Translations under genes and position numbers: made by a program
The notes under the pieces: model-generated
What the model was told of the DNA's origin: nothing
Databases searched by the model: none
What the model saw: the letters and a program-made list of their open reading frames with translations, nothing else
Part shown: piece after piece, positions 1 to 10,200 of the stretch
How positions within the stretch are numbered: position 1 is the first letter of the stretch
Layout: every line of letters begins with the position of its first letter
DNA from: Bacteroidales bacterium
GTDB lineage: Bacteria > Bacteroidota > Bacteroidia > Bacteroidales > Muribaculaceae
Assembly: GCA_900768685.1 (NCBI GenBank)
Contig: CAAGDX010000031.1
Span: 8,086-72,085, forward strand
Direction: 5' to 3'
DNA: 64,000 nt

Positions 1-295
1 AACCTGTGTCTGCGAGTTTCTTAAGCAAATCCACGAATTGCGGAACGTATTGTTCGCACTGTTCGAGTGCCACGCCCGTGATGGAGATAGCACAGCGGAA
101 TTTGCCCTTGGTCTCTTCAATCATGCGGAGAAGAGTCTCAGCAGCAGGGATATAGCTACGTTCTGCTATGTTTGTGATGATGTCATCATTAGCAAAGTCG
201 TCGTAGTAATAGTGGTCGTTACCGATATCAAAGAAACGGTATCTTTTCAGGCGAAATGGTTGGTGAATCTGAAAATAGAAACAGATGGCTTTCAT
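1..295 (-). CDS. GH57 alpha-amylase, N-terminal part (cut by window edge)
   Basis: The reverse strand reads from an ATG at 293-295 without a stop to base 1, giving 98 residues that begin MKAICFYFQIHQPFRLKRYR and continue with FFDIGNDHYYYDDF. This is the characteristic N-terminus of Bacteroidales GH57 alpha-amylases (retaining alpha-glucan hydrolase or transglycosylase, usually cytoplasmic). The catalytic residues lie outside the window. It follows the glycogen synthase and debranching genes on the same strand, the usual order of the Bacteroidales glycogen operon, so a role in intracellular alpha-glucan turnover is inferred. The gap to the upstream gene is 115 bp, so it could have its own promoter. 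Confidence 0.85.
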   Translation of the reverse strand, partial: MKAICFYFQIHQPFRLKRYRFFDIGNDHYYYDDFANDDIITNIAERSYIPAAETLLRMIEETKGKFRCAISITGVALEQCEQYVPQFVDLLKKLADTG

Positions 296-410
296 TTTGC
301 TATATTTTTTGTGCTTCGTGCCTCAAAAAAGTTTTTTCTGAATGTTCGGTTTCCGTTTTTTTTTGAGGTTTCTGCTGGTTTTGATTTTTTTTGAAAATTA
401 AGTAAAAAAG

Positions 411-1673
411 TTAGTTTATGCCCAGTACTTGCTTGTAAATCTTTATTACTTTAGCACCGGCTTTGTCCCATGTGATTTGTGCCACTTCGTCAAGTCCTTC
501 TTCACGAAGATGCTGATACATAGATGGGTAAGTGATGATAGAGTAAATAGCGTCTGCCATTGCGTCAATGTCCCAATAGTCTGTTTTAATCACGTTTGAG
601 AGAATTTCCGCACAGCCGGACTGCTTGGAGATAATGGAAGGCACTCCCATCTGCATAGCTTCCAGAGGTGAGATGCCGAAAGGCTCTGAAACGGAAGGCA
701 TGATATAAACATCGGAAGCCTTCAGCATTTCATACACTTGCTTGCCTTTTTGGAATCCCGGGAAGTGGAAACGGTCCGCAATGCCGCGTTCTGCAGCAAG
801 GAGAATCATCTTGTCCATCATATCGCCGGAGCCTGCCATTACAAAGCGTACGTTGTGGCATAGTTTGAGCACTTTAGCAGCAGCTTCCACGAAGTATTCC
901 GGTCCTTTCTGCATGGTGATACGTCCGAGGAAAGTGACGATTTTTTCCTTGGGCTTTGTCACCTGAACATTCAGGAGTTCATCGCTCAGCGGCACCACTG
1001 CATTGTGCACTGTGGTAACTTTAGCCGGGTCAATACCATATTTTTCAATCACCGTCTGTCGTGTGAGGTTAGACACGGTGATGATATGGTCCGCATTAAT
1101 CATTCCATCACGTTCTATAGCGAACACCGTAGGGTTCACGTTACCGCGAGAGCGGTCGTAGTCCGTAGCGTGAACGTGGATAACGAGTGGCTTGCCTGTC
1201 ACCTGCTTAGCGTGTATTCCGGCAGGGTATGTGAGCCAGTCGTGAGAGTGGATAATATCAAACTGCTCTGTGCGAGCAATCACACCTGCCATAATAGAAT
1301 AGTTGTTTATTTCTTCAAGCAGGTTGTCGGGGTATCTGCCGGAAAACTCTATACACCCGAGATCGTTTGTACGCATATAGTTAAAATCCGCGTAGATATT
1401 GTTTCTGAGGTGGAAATAGAGATCCGGATCCATAAGTTTGCCGATACGGCTTTCAACATAGTCGCGGTTTACGTCTCTCCAAGCCACCGGCACCTGTGAA
1501 GCACCGATAATTTTTGCGAAAGACTTGTCTTCATCGCCAAAAGGCTTCGGGATTACGAATGTGATGTCCATATCGCCACATTCCCACATACCTTTAGTGA
1601 GTCCGTAGCTGGCAGTGCCAAGTCCGCCGAGGATATGAGGTGGAAATTCCCACCCGAACATTAAAGCTTTCAT
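411..1673 (-). CDS. Glycogen synthase-like glycosyltransferase (GT4/GT5 fold)
   Basis: 420 residues. The N-terminus MKALMFGWEFPPHILGGLG is the GT-B sugar-nucleotide synthase start with a G-G-L-G loop. SHDWLTYPAG and VIHVHATDYDRSRG follow near residues 145-175, then a C-terminal Rossmann half with FLGRITMQKGPEYF near 250 and the donor-site segment PSVSEPFGISPLEAMQ near 327. It probably elongates alpha-1,4-glucan from ADP- or UDP-glucose in the cytoplasm. It starts 9 bp after the debranching gene stops and is followed by the GH57 gene, so it is co-transcribed with glycogen enzymes. Donor specificity cannot be read from the sequence. Confidence 0.85.
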   Translation of the reverse strand: MKALMFGWEFPPHILGGLGTASYGLTKGMWECGDMDITFVIPKPFGDEDKSFAKIIGASQVPVAWRDVNRDYVESRIGKLMDPDLYFHLRNNIYADFNYMRTNDLGCIEFSGRYPDNLLEEINNYSIMAGVIARTEQFDIIHSHDWLTYPAGIHAKQVTGKPLVIHVHATDYDRSRGNVNPTVFAIERDGMINADHIITVSNLTRQTVIEKYGIDPAKVTTVHNAVVPLSDELLNVQVTKPKEKIVTFLGRITMQKGPEYFVEAAAKVLKLCHNVRFVMAGSGDMMDKMILLAAERGIADRFHFPGFQKGKQVYEMLKASDVYIMPSVSEPFGISPLEAMQMGVPSIISKQSGCAEILSNVIKTDYWDIDAMADAIYSIITYPSMYQHLREEGLDEVAQITWDKAGAKVIKIYKQVLGIN

Positions 1674-1682
1674 TTTTGTGTT

Positions 1683-3659
1683 TTATTTTTGCTGTGTGGT
1701 GGGTTCTACATTAAATTTTTTGAGTGTGCGGATAGTGCGGAGCACTTCAGCAACGTTTGTAGCGTGGCTTATGGCACCTCGTCCCGTGAATGGCGGGTTA
1801 CCGTCGTAAAGTTGAGAGAGTGAACCTATACAGCCTTGCGACATTTCGTCTTCAAAGCCGATAAGCATACGGTCTATATAACTTACACCGCTGAAACCGA
1901 ACACTTTAAGGTATGCATCGGCATAGAAGCCCATGAGCCATGGGCGTGCCGGACCTTGGTGGAGGGCTATTTCGCGTTCTTCAGGAGAACCGAGGTAGAA
2001 CGGGTGGTAGCCGTAACTCTTTGGTGAGAGGGTGCGGAGTCCTTTAGGTGTGAGAAGTTCGCGAGTGGCAACATCCAGTACGCCTTTACGCTGACGGCGG
2101 TCCAGCGGACAGAAGTCAAGTCCTATTGCTATCACCATATTCGGGCGTACCTCCGGAGAAGCAAAGCGTGTGACAGGGTCAACATAGTCGTAAAGGTAAC
2201 CGTAATCGTTGAGGAACGTATCCACAAATGGCTGTTTCATCTTGTCTGCCAGTTCTGTCCATGCTTCCACTTTGTCTGCATGCTCCGGAGTGTCTGTAAG
2301 GAGTTCTGCCGCAAAGCGGAGTGCGTTGTACCAGAGTCCGTTAAATTCCACGAGGTAACCTGTGCGAGGGATAACGGGGCGGCCGTTTATCTGCGAGTTC
2401 ATCCAGGAAACGGCGTATGATGTGCCTATTGTGGAAACCATGCCCGTTTCCTCGTCAACGTGGAGATTCGGGTGACTGTTTGATGTGATGTAGTCCATGG
2501 TTTTCACCACAAAGTCTGCATAGAGTTTGCGTGCATCTTCAGCACCTACGGTTTTGGCGTACTGCTGAACGGCACGGATTGCCCAGAGTGGAATGTCCGG
2601 CAACTCTATACCCAGGATATGCGTGGATTTATATCCGTTGTCCATAAAGCGGAGCAGTGCTCGTGAAGCAGTGCCCATGATTTTTCTGAAATCTTCTTCG
2701 TGGTGAACGGAGAGTGTGTTGCCCGGCAGTGACATGAAGGTGTTTCTGGCAAGAATCACACCCCAAGGGTAGCCGGAAAGCATATATGCCTCATCACCGG
2801 AGAACAGGTAGAACTGTTTTGCGGAGTTTTTAAGGCAGTTGTAGAAAGACGTTCTGTTTGTACGAGTGGCAATTTCCTTTTCATAGAGGTGAGCGAGACT
2901 GCGAGGAGAAATTTCTTCCACACCGGCAGAGAAGATAATGCTTTCGCCTTTCTTGATAGGAATGGAGAAATATCCCGGCACCCAGAGGTCTTCCATATAA
3001 GGAACGCCGCGTTCCAAGTCTTTTACGTATTCAATATCTTTGTACCAATGTCCGTCGTTCACCCATTCCGCTTTACGGCTGAATTGCATATAAAGAGTAG
3101 GGTAACCGGGGTACATGCAAGTAGCGATACCGTTTGCCACCGGTTTACATTCCTTGTTGAGTTGGTAGTTTTCCATACACAACTCGTTGGAATCTCGGAA
3201 GGCGAGGAACGGGCGGAACTCAAGTGTTGTTGGCGAATGTGCTTCCACCAGCGTGTAGCGGATAAGCAACCTGTTTTCATTGGTGATGAAAATCTTTTCT
3301 TTAGTCAGAATCACTCCACCCACGCGATATGTTGTGCGAGGCACGTTTTCGCAGTCGAATTCGCGGATGTACTTGTGTCCGTTAGGGCTATAGACAGCAC
3401 CTCTGTAGCGGTGGATACCGAGGTTAAACGGTGCACCGTGTTGGATAACGGTTTCATCAAGCGATGACAGCAATACGTGTGGGCGATAAGTGTCCTGTTG
3501 CGGGAGTGGCATCACAAATAAGCCGTGTTGCTTGCGTGTATTGCACCCCACAACGGTTGTGCAGTGGTACGCTCCTGCTTGGTTTGTACGAAGCATTTCT
3601 TTAGGGAGCGACTGCTCGAGATTTATCATCAGGTTTTTGTCAAACTTTAGATAACTCAT
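1683..3659 (-). CDS. Glycogen debranching enzyme (amylo-alpha-1,6-glucosidase, GDE C-type)
   Basis: 658 residues. The N-terminal beta-sandwich begins with MSYLKFDKNLMINLEQS and the conserved ..RTNQAGAYHCTTVVGCNTRKQHGL segment. The C-terminal (alpha/alpha)6 toroid carries FSGDEAYMLSGYPWG near 282, NTFMSLPGNTL near 305 and PRTGYLVEFNGLWYNAL near 425, all typical of bacterial GH133-type debranching glucosidases. It hydrolyses alpha-1,6 branch stubs of glycogen. It is the first gene of the operon leading into glycogen synthase and GH57 amylase. A possible -7 element (TACTTTCG on the minus strand at 3737-3744) lies about 80 bp upstream; no convincing -33 partner was found. Confidence 0.88.
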   Translation of the reverse strand: MSYLKFDKNLMINLEQSLPKEMLRTNQAGAYHCTTVVGCNTRKQHGLFVMPLPQQDTYRPHVLLSSLDETVIQHGAPFNLGIHRYRGAVYSPNGHKYIREFDCENVPRTTYRVGGVILTKEKIFITNENRLLIRYTLVEAHSPTTLEFRPFLAFRDSNELCMENYQLNKECKPVANGIATCMYPGYPTLYMQFSRKAEWVNDGHWYKDIEYVKDLERGVPYMEDLWVPGYFSIPIKKGESIIFSAGVEEISPRSLAHLYEKEIATRTNRTSFYNCLKNSAKQFYLFSGDEAYMLSGYPWGVILARNTFMSLPGNTLSVHHEEDFRKIMGTASRALLRFMDNGYKSTHILGIELPDIPLWAIRAVQQYAKTVGAEDARKLYADFVVKTMDYITSNSHPNLHVDEETGMVSTIGTSYAVSWMNSQINGRPVIPRTGYLVEFNGLWYNALRFAAELLTDTPEHADKVEAWTELADKMKQPFVDTFLNDYGYLYDYVDPVTRFASPEVRPNMVIAIGLDFCPLDRRQRKGVLDVATRELLTPKGLRTLSPKSYGYHPFYLGSPEEREIALHQGPARPWLMGFYADAYLKVFGFSGVSYIDRMLIGFEDEMSQGCIGSLSQLYDGNPPFTGRGAISHATNVAEVLRTIRTLKKFNVEPTTQQK

Positions 3660-3852
3660 GAATCGTGTTAAGGTTTGGTTTTGGTTATTTTTATACGTAT
3701 TATTTTCGTTTTAAGGCTCCCAATACTTTGGGTAAGCGAAAGTAACAATTATTTGTCGGATCATAAAGTTTTTTAGCAAAACTATATATTAAATTTTAGT
3801 TATTTAACAATTATTAAGATTCTGGCGTGATTTTCCGGCAATTTTGGAGGGG

Positions 3853-3933
3853 AGCTATTATAGCTAAGGTTTTTAGGGTTTTTAGGGTGTTTAAGGTTTT
3901 TAAGGTGTTTAAGGTAGCTATTATAGCTAAGGT
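3853..3933. repeat. 9-bp tandem repeat array (nine exact-length units)
   Basis: Nine successive 9-mers without indels: AGCTATTAT, AGCTAAGGT, TTTTAGGGT (twice), GTTTAAGGT, TTTTAAGGT, GTTTAAGGT, then AGCTATTAT and AGCTAAGGT again. It fills the gap between the debranching gene and the end of the GT2 gene. Similar 9-bp arrays recur elsewhere in the window. The rest of 3660-3943 is AT-rich leader DNA with no gene. Confidence 0.9.
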
Positions 3934-3943
3934 TGCTGAAAAT

Positions 3944-4945
3944 TCAGCTTAGCTGCGAAAATTTTGTAATTCCTCGGAGGTATCGGGCTGTGATTACGTT
4001 TACTTTGAGTGGCATTTCGTCCAGCAAATCTCGGGTAGGGTGCGAGGTGTAGAGTTTGCTCATTTTGGCAAAATCACGGTGTGCACGGAAAATGGCGGCA
4101 GCATTTTTGAAGTCCAGAGTAAGTGCGTATTTTGCCCAGGCGATAGTGTCTATCAGTCTGCGTTTCAGCAGTTTGCGACTGCGAGTGGAATCGGGCAGGT
4201 TTTTGTGCATCATCAGCAGATTGTTTCGGAAATTAAGGTAGGTTTTCCGAGGATTATTGTAGGCAAGACTTGCACCGCCAAGGTGATAAATGGTGCTGCT
4301 GCACACTGCCACGATTTTCTTTCCCGTCAGCAACACTCGCCAGCAGAGGTCTATCTCCTCCATGTGGGCGAAAAATTTGCTGTCCAGTCCGCCAACGTTC
4401 AGGTATGTGTCTGTTCTTATGGTGAGTGCGGCACCGGAAGCCCAGAAAATCTCCATTTCCGTGTCATACTGTCCGCTGTCTTTTTCCACTGCCTCCATTA
4501 TTCTGCCGCGACAGTAAGGAAAGCCGTTCACGTCGATAAATCCACCTGCCGCACCGGCGTGTTCAAAGGTGTCTTTGTTTCTGTAAGACAGCACTTTAGG
4601 CTGAACGGCATCAACATCCGGATGTGTTTCCAGATAATTATATAAAGGTGTAATCCAGCCTGCCGCGGGAGCCACGTCGGAGTTCAGCAGGACCGTGTAT
4701 TTATATTTTGTTTGTGCTATTGCCTTGTTGTAACCCTCCGCAAAACCGTAATTTTCCTCAAAAAGCAGTGTTTTTACTCCGGGAAATTCCGTTTTCAGCA
4801 CCTCCACGGAGGAATCCGTAGAACCGTTGTCTGCCACTATCACGTCAGCAATTTCAGCATCTGTGTTTTCAAGCACTTGTGGCAAAAATTCGCGGAGAAG
4901 ATTTTCGCCGTTCCAGTTAAGTATTATTACTGCTATCGGTTTCAT
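3944..4945 (-). CDS. GT2-family glycosyltransferase
   Basis: 333 residues of the GT-A fold: start MKPIAVIILNWNGENLLREF, nucleotide-binding VIVADNGSTDSSVEVL near 37, the metal-site equivalent VLLNSDVAP near 87, and the acceptor-side signature FWASGAALTIR ... HMEEIDLCWR near 165-205. It resembles rhamnosyltransferase-type GT2 enzymes acting on cell-surface glycans. The last 29 bases of the upstream acyltransferase gene overlap its start in another frame, so the two are translationally linked; a role in lipid A/LPS or surface glycan assembly is inferred from that neighbour. The sugar is unknown. Confidence 0.85.
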   Translation of the reverse strand: MKPIAVIILNWNGENLLREFLPQVLENTDAEIADVIVADNGSTDSSVEVLKTEFPGVKTLLFEENYGFAEGYNKAIAQTKYKYTVLLNSDVAPAAGWITPLYNYLETHPDVDAVQPKVLSYRNKDTFEHAGAAGGFIDVNGFPYCRGRIMEAVEKDSGQYDTEMEIFWASGAALTIRTDTYLNVGGLDSKFFAHMEEIDLCWRVLLTGKKIVAVCSSTIYHLGGASLAYNNPRKTYLNFRNNLLMMHKNLPDSTRSRKLLKRRLIDTIAWAKYALTLDFKNAAAIFRAHRDFAKMSKLYTSHPTRDLLDEMPLKVNVITARYLRGITKFSQLS

Positions 4946-5855
4946 TTTCAGGTGATTGTTCAGGGAATTTTACGGGTATTTTCCATCGTTTGTGCGTCCA
5001 GAGCCAGATGTCCGGTTGGCGTCGGATGGTGTTTTCAAGGAGTTCTACGTATTTTTGCGTAACTTCGTTTTTCTGCATCGTGGAAGCGTCGTCGGCAATT
5101 TTACGCATCACAATATTATAATGTCCGCGTGAAATTTTTTGCATATCCCAGTAGATTGCCGTTGTTTTAAGTCGCATGGCGAGTGTTTCCGTGCCTGTGA
5201 TTGCAGCCGTGGGGTGATTGAGGAATTTTACTATGTATGTAGGGTCACCGTGGCTTGGTTTTTGGTCCGACATAAAGCCTGTAACCCATACTTTTTTCTC
5301 CATTCGCAGTTTCAGCAGGTCGCGTAGCACGGTGCTTTTCTTGAAGGATTCGCTGCCGAAGCGGCTACGCAGGCGGAGCATCACGCCGTCGAACCATTCG
5401 GATTTCAGAGGACGATAAACCTGTGCGAAAATCACGTTTTTGTCGTCTTTGAAGCGGCTGTGGAGTGTCACGGACGGTGCCCATTCCCAGTTGAAACAGT
5501 GGGAGAAATAAACCACCACGGAGCGTCCTGCCGCCACGGCATCGTCCATCAGTTCTGTGCCCTCGAAAGTCATTCGCCGCATCATTTCCTCGTCTGAAAT
5601 ATGTGCCAGTTTCAGTGTTTCCACGGTGTAGTCCGTGAAGTTGCGGTAAAATTTTTTGAGTATGCCGTTTATCTCATCATCGCCTGCTTCCGGGAAGGAT
5701 TCACGGAGGTTTTTTTCAGCCACCTTGCGGCGATAGCGGAAAACGTAAAAAAGGAGGAAATAGCAGAAATCGGAGAAAACGTAAAGCACGCCGAGTGGCA
5801 GGTGTGCGGCACCGTTTATGAGCATATCTCCGAGTTTGCGGAAAAAGCGTTTCAT
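4917..5855 (-). CDS. Lysophospholipid/lipid A acyltransferase (LpxL/HtrB family)
   Basis: 312 residues. An N-terminal hydrophobic segment (near residues 10-40) is followed by the acyltransferase H-X4-acid motif in VVYFSHCFNWEW near 108-119, and the family's MSDQKPSHGDPTY and ITGTETLAMRLKTTAIY segments. Members transfer secondary acyl chains to lipid A or related lipids at the inner face of the cytoplasmic membrane. Its ATG overlaps the stop of mtaB by 4 bp (ATGA), and its end overlaps the next GT2 gene by 29 bp, indicating one tightly coupled transcript. Confidence 0.85.
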   Translation of the reverse strand: MKRFFRKLGDMLINGAAHLPLGVLYVFSDFCYFLLFYVFRYRRKVAEKNLRESFPEAGDDEINGILKKFYRNFTDYTVETLKLAHISDEEMMRRMTFEGTELMDDAVAAGRSVVVYFSHCFNWEWAPSVTLHSRFKDDKNVIFAQVYRPLKSEWFDGVMLRLRSRFGSESFKKSTVLRDLLKLRMEKKVWVTGFMSDQKPSHGDPTYIVKFLNHPTAAITGTETLAMRLKTTAIYWDMQKISRGHYNIVMRKIADDASTMQKNEVTQKYVELLENTIRRQPDIWLWTHKRWKIPVKFPEQSPENETDSSNNT

Positions 5856-7177
5856 AGTGCTACCTCCCCTCTTATTTCTTCGCCTTCGCCAAGCGTTTCA
5901 AGCAGGCGAACGGGTATGATGCAGTTGTCTTTTGCTGCCGCATTGCCTTCCGGAATCACCACTTTGAGGTAATTGTCCGTAAAACCGTTCACCGGGTGAC
6001 CTTTGCGGTTATGTTCTATGAGCACGGGACGAACGGTACCCTCGAATTTGCGACTGAAATCCAGGAGTTTTTTCTCAGACACGGCAAGCATAATTCGGGT
6101 TCTGCGATGCTTTTCTTCCTGAGTCACAAAGTGCTCTATATTAAGTGCTTTAGTGCCGGGGCGTTCGGAATAAGTAAACACGTGGAGGCGTGAAATTTCC
6201 AGTGATTCCACAAATTGGCGTGATTTTTCAAATTCTTCATCCGTTTCTCCTCTTGCTCCCACAATCAGGTCCACACCTATAAAGGCATGGGGCATAACAG
6301 CTCGGATTGCCTCTATTTTATGGCGGAAAAGTGCGGTGTCGTAGTGGCGGTGCATGAGTTTCAGCACTGTGTCGCTGCCGCTTTGCAGGGGAATGTGGAA
6401 ATGTGGCATAAATCTGCGGCTATGTGCCACAAAATCAATTATTTCATCTGTGAGCAAGTTTGGTTCGATAGAAGAAATGCGGTAACGTTCTATTCCTTCC
6501 ACCTCGTCAAGTGCACGAATAAGGTCAAGGAATGTTTCATCTGTGCCTTTTCCAAAGTCTCCTATATTCACTCCCGTAATCACTATTTCTTTGCCGCCTT
6601 CCGCTGCCACTTGACGTGCCTGAGCCACCATTTGCTCCACTGTTCCGGAGCGACTGCGTCCGCGTGCCATAGGGATTGTGCAATATGTGCACCAGTAATC
6701 GCATCCGTCCTGCACTTTCAGAAAATAGCGAGTGCGGTCGCCGCGAGAGCAAGACGGTGAAAATTCACGCAGTTCGCGTGTAGGGGTGATATGTGTGGCG
6801 GTTTGCTTTGTTTCCAGCCACTCGTCAAGAAACTGAGTGAGTACGAGTTTTTTATCGTTTCCGGCTACTATATCCACACCTTCAATAGCGGCAATTTCAT
6901 CGCTTTTGAGTTGTGCGTAGCAACCTGTCACGATAATTACGGCATTTGGAAAACGTTTGGCAAACGAGCGAATCTGTTGGCGACATTTCTTGTCTGCCTC
7001 TGCGGTTACGCTGCAAGTGTTAACCACTACAATATCAGGTATTTCACCTGTTTGCACACGGCGTATGCCTTTTTCCGCAAAGAGTTTTGCAATAGTTGAT
7101 GTTTCGGAAAAATTCAGTTTGCACCCGAAGGTGTGAAACAGTGCCGTATGATTTCCAAATGTATTTTTGTCTATCAT
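5852..7177 (-). CDS. mtaB: tRNA N6-threonylcarbamoyladenosine (t6A37) methylthiotransferase MtaB
   Basis: 441 residues with the complete methylthiotransferase plan. An N-terminal UPF0004 domain carries cysteines in TFGCKLN (C19), VNTCSV (C55) and VTGCYAQ (C86). A radical-SAM CxxxCxxC motif lies in DGCDYWCTYCTIP near 160, and a C-terminal TRAM-like domain contains RPVLIEH..GHPVNGFTDNY. MtaB adds a methylthio group to t6A37 of tRNAs reading ANN codons. The FGCKLNFSET start fits MtaB rather than MiaB or RimO. It is first in a three-gene overlapping set with the acyltransferase and GT2 genes. Confidence 0.9.
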   Translation of the reverse strand: MIDKNTFGNHTALFHTFGCKLNFSETSTIAKLFAEKGIRRVQTGEIPDIVVVNTCSVTAEADKKCRQQIRSFAKRFPNAVIIVTGCYAQLKSDEIAAIEGVDIVAGNDKKLVLTQFLDEWLETKQTATHITPTRELREFSPSCSRGDRTRYFLKVQDGCDYWCTYCTIPMARGRSRSGTVEQMVAQARQVAAEGGKEIVITGVNIGDFGKGTDETFLDLIRALDEVEGIERYRISSIEPNLLTDEIIDFVAHSRRFMPHFHIPLQSGSDTVLKLMHRHYDTALFRHKIEAIRAVMPHAFIGVDLIVGARGETDEEFEKSRQFVESLEISRLHVFTYSERPGTKALNIEHFVTQEEKHRRTRIMLAVSEKKLLDFSRKFEGTVRPVLIEHNRKGHPVNGFTDNYLKVVIPEGNAAAKDNCIIPVRLLETLGEGEEIRGEVAL

Positions 7178-7192
7178 TATTTATTATTAAGA

Positions 7193-7218
7193 AGATGCCA
7201 TGGCTGTCCATGGCATCT
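7193..7218 (-). terminator. Perfect hairpin between C25 gene and mtaB
   Basis: AGATGCCATGG, a 4-nt loop, then CCATGGCATCT: perfect 11-bp arms located 25 bp after the stop of the C25 peptidase gene. The downstream tract on the minus strand is TCTTAATAATAAA, only partly U-rich, so it may terminate or attenuate transcription rather than being a textbook terminator. Confidence 0.55.
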
Positions 7219-7242
7219 CAATTTCTTGTTAAAAACAGGTTC

Positions 7243-10200
7243 TTACAGGCGAACAACTACAAACTCTGCTGAAGCGCCGGTGTGGTTGTTCAGGAGGGAT
7301 TCGGATTTGACGAATGTTTTGTAATGTCCTGCGGGAACATCGTTGCCGGCATTGTCTTTGAGGTTCCAAACGTATGGGAATGTAACGTTTGAAGCGGTGA
7401 ATACCGTTTTGCCGTCAAGTGATTCTATAATCAAGTCGTTTTCCACTTCACCGGTGAGGGAATGAGCGTAGTTCAGCGTTGCTTCCGTAGTAGCAGGTTC
7501 TTCCGCCACGGTGAGTGTGGCATTTGCAACACTGATGAAATTAAATGAAATTTCACTTTCGGAAATATTTCCGAGTATGTCTGCCACTTGGAGTTTTATG
7601 GTGTGGAAACCGTCTGTCATATCAGCAAGTTGCAGTTCTATAGCCATACTTCCGTCTTTGCCTGCCGTGAGAGATTCTGCGGCTTGAGTGAAGTTTTTGG
7701 AGTTGTCTATCACAAGTCTGATACCCGTGGCATTGCCGGAGAAGTTTATTCCGGAGGGGTCTGCAATAGTGGCATGGAAGACTGCTGTGTTTTGGATAAG
7801 GTCACCGTTTGCAAATTCCGGAGTGTTGATGTACATATCCGTGATTTGTGGTCCTTCCGAATCAGAGACGTGTGCTATATCTTCGCTGAAATTGTTGATG
7901 ATAGCATCGGGAATACCGCCGAGTGCAATGTCCATATTGTCGTCGGAGCAAGCACCGATAACAAGTCTGTTTCTCACGCCCGGATTAGACGGTGCGGGGG
8001 CAATGATGCGTATTTCAAATTCGCCTGCAGCCACTTCTGCGGAAAATTTGGCAATTTCCGTTTCATCAACCGTTATTTCCGGCAGTTGCTTGTAGGTGTC
8101 TTTGTCTTGATAGAGGTTTGTGGCTGTTGTTGCGCCATCGTAAAGGCTGACGTTTACCGTTCCGTTAAAACTTGTAATCACATTTTCCGCATTATCTACG
8201 ATGCTGCCTTTAATCACCACTACCGTCAGCGGGTCAATGGCGAGAGTGCCGTCAAATTCCGTTCCGTTCACGGTGTTCACTTTGATGCCGTAGTTAGGAC
8301 GGTCCACGGGGAGTGCCGGGTCGCCTGCAAGGTTGTAGCAGTGAGTGTTCACGAAAAGTGTGGCAGCGGTGTTTGCACTGTTGAGGACATCGTTACGCGT
8401 GTTGCGGAAGAGTTCTCCGATAGTGGTTTTTCTTGTAGCGGAGGAGAGACGGTTGAAGAAAGCAAGGGCAAGTGTCTGGTTGTCTGCTTGATAAACCTCA
8501 CGGCAGGCAGCCACTACAGCCATATTTCCGCCACCGTCGCAAAGAAGCATGTTTTCCACTATGTTATTGTCTTGCTGGTCAAAAGCAAATGCAGTACAAG
8601 TGGCAAGGTATGCAATTGGAGGATAGTCGTATTTGCTGGATTGAACGAAAATTCTGTTCCAGAGGTTTTCTGCGGTGAAAGAGTCGGCTCTACCGTGTCC
8701 GGTGTAGAAGAAAAGTCCGGCACCGGAGTTATAGGAAGATATAAGTCTGTTTCTGGCGGCTGTAGCGTCATTGTTATTCCAAACATAGAAGCCGTCGTAA
8801 ACCTTTATTGTAGTGATGTTTGGCTGGAGAGAATTGTATGTTGCGGTGATTTCTTCCGCTGCTTTAGCGTGGCTGTCGGCATCGCCGTCGTCGCTGGCAA
8901 AGATGTATTTTGTGAAAGCACCTATAGGAGTGACGCCGGAAAGCACGCGTTCCACTTTATCTACGTAGTTTTTAGCCTCCGTGATATCCATAGCCGGAAT
9001 ACGACCCACGTTCACCACTTGCGGATAATAGTTTGCGGTGTAGATGGATTCCGTGGATTTTGCGTTGCCGTTTGAGTCGTAGCCGTATTGGTCCGTGAGA
9101 ACACCGAAGTAGTTGTCGTTTGTGAAGTTTGTTTCAGCGGAAACTTGTTTGCCGATGTCGCGACACTGATATGTGAGCATAGTGTTGTCGTAGTTCATGT
9201 GTGAGAGTGTCGGGATTGCGTGTCTGTTGTCAAACGTGCCGCCGCCGAAAATCAGCAAGTGCTTGAATTTGTTCGGGTCGCGGTCGTAAAACATTTTGGC
9301 AACGCGTCTGTATGCCATCACGTTTGGTGTGCCGGAAGAAAACTCGTTGAATACTTTTTGGTGGTTCAGCACGAGCACGTCCATGCCCTGATATTGTTTG
9401 TGGATTTGTGCCAGGCGGTTTGCCTGTTCTTCGCAGAGGTCGTTTGTGAGAATGAGCATTTCCGGAGTAGCCGTTCCGTGAATGTTTTGGTTTTCAATGT
9501 CGCCGGTGATTTCCGTGGCATACTGTTCTTTTCCCGGGTTGAATGCTATCATATACACACTGGAAGTTTCAACGTTTCCGGAGTATGATTTGTCCAGTGT
9601 GAAGGCAATTTCGCCGGAGTCCAAAGTGCGGAGTTCGAAAGGACGAACGGAAGACGGGTCTTTCACCAGCCAAACGCAGCAGTTTTCTGCGGTTGCATCG
9701 GAAACGAGGAAGCGAAGTCCCGTGTCTGCAGCGTTGCTGTAAGCCAAGGGGAGTTGTGCCTGTTCGCCCAGACTGTTATTGCGTTCGTAAACCACTGTGA
9801 GATAGTTAAATCCGCAGTAAGTGGTCTCGGAAGATATAGTGCGGTAATTCATTTTCAGCATATTGCCGAAGGCGGTAAGGTTTTCGTCTGTCACGGTAGT
9901 GCCGGAAATGGTGTATCTGTCAAAGTAGTGACTTGTGGCACCGTTTTTGTTTTTGGTTACTGTGACGTCATTAAACGAGTAAGCCGTCCGGTATGTTCTG
10001 GGGCTTTGGATAATAGCCTGAGTGGCACAAATCACGGAAGCACCTTCCGCTCTGTCTGATACGTCTATACCAACAGTCAGTCCCGTGTTTTTTCCCACGG
10101 CATTGTCGCTGAAGAGATAGACACCTCCGTTTGAGATGTTGTACGTAAACGGCTGGAGACCTTTCATTGCGAGGTGGTTTTTTTTGTCTGTGTAGAGGGA

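Noticed and set aside
38..394. 118-codon plus-strand frame at the left edge
   Set aside because: It is antisense to the GH57 N-terminus and ends in poly-Phe low-complexity sequence.
7588..9075. Long open frame on the plus strand opposite the C25 gene (495 codons)
   Set aside because: Cys/Val/His-rich composition typical of an antisense shadow; the opposite strand encodes a clear C25 peptidase.
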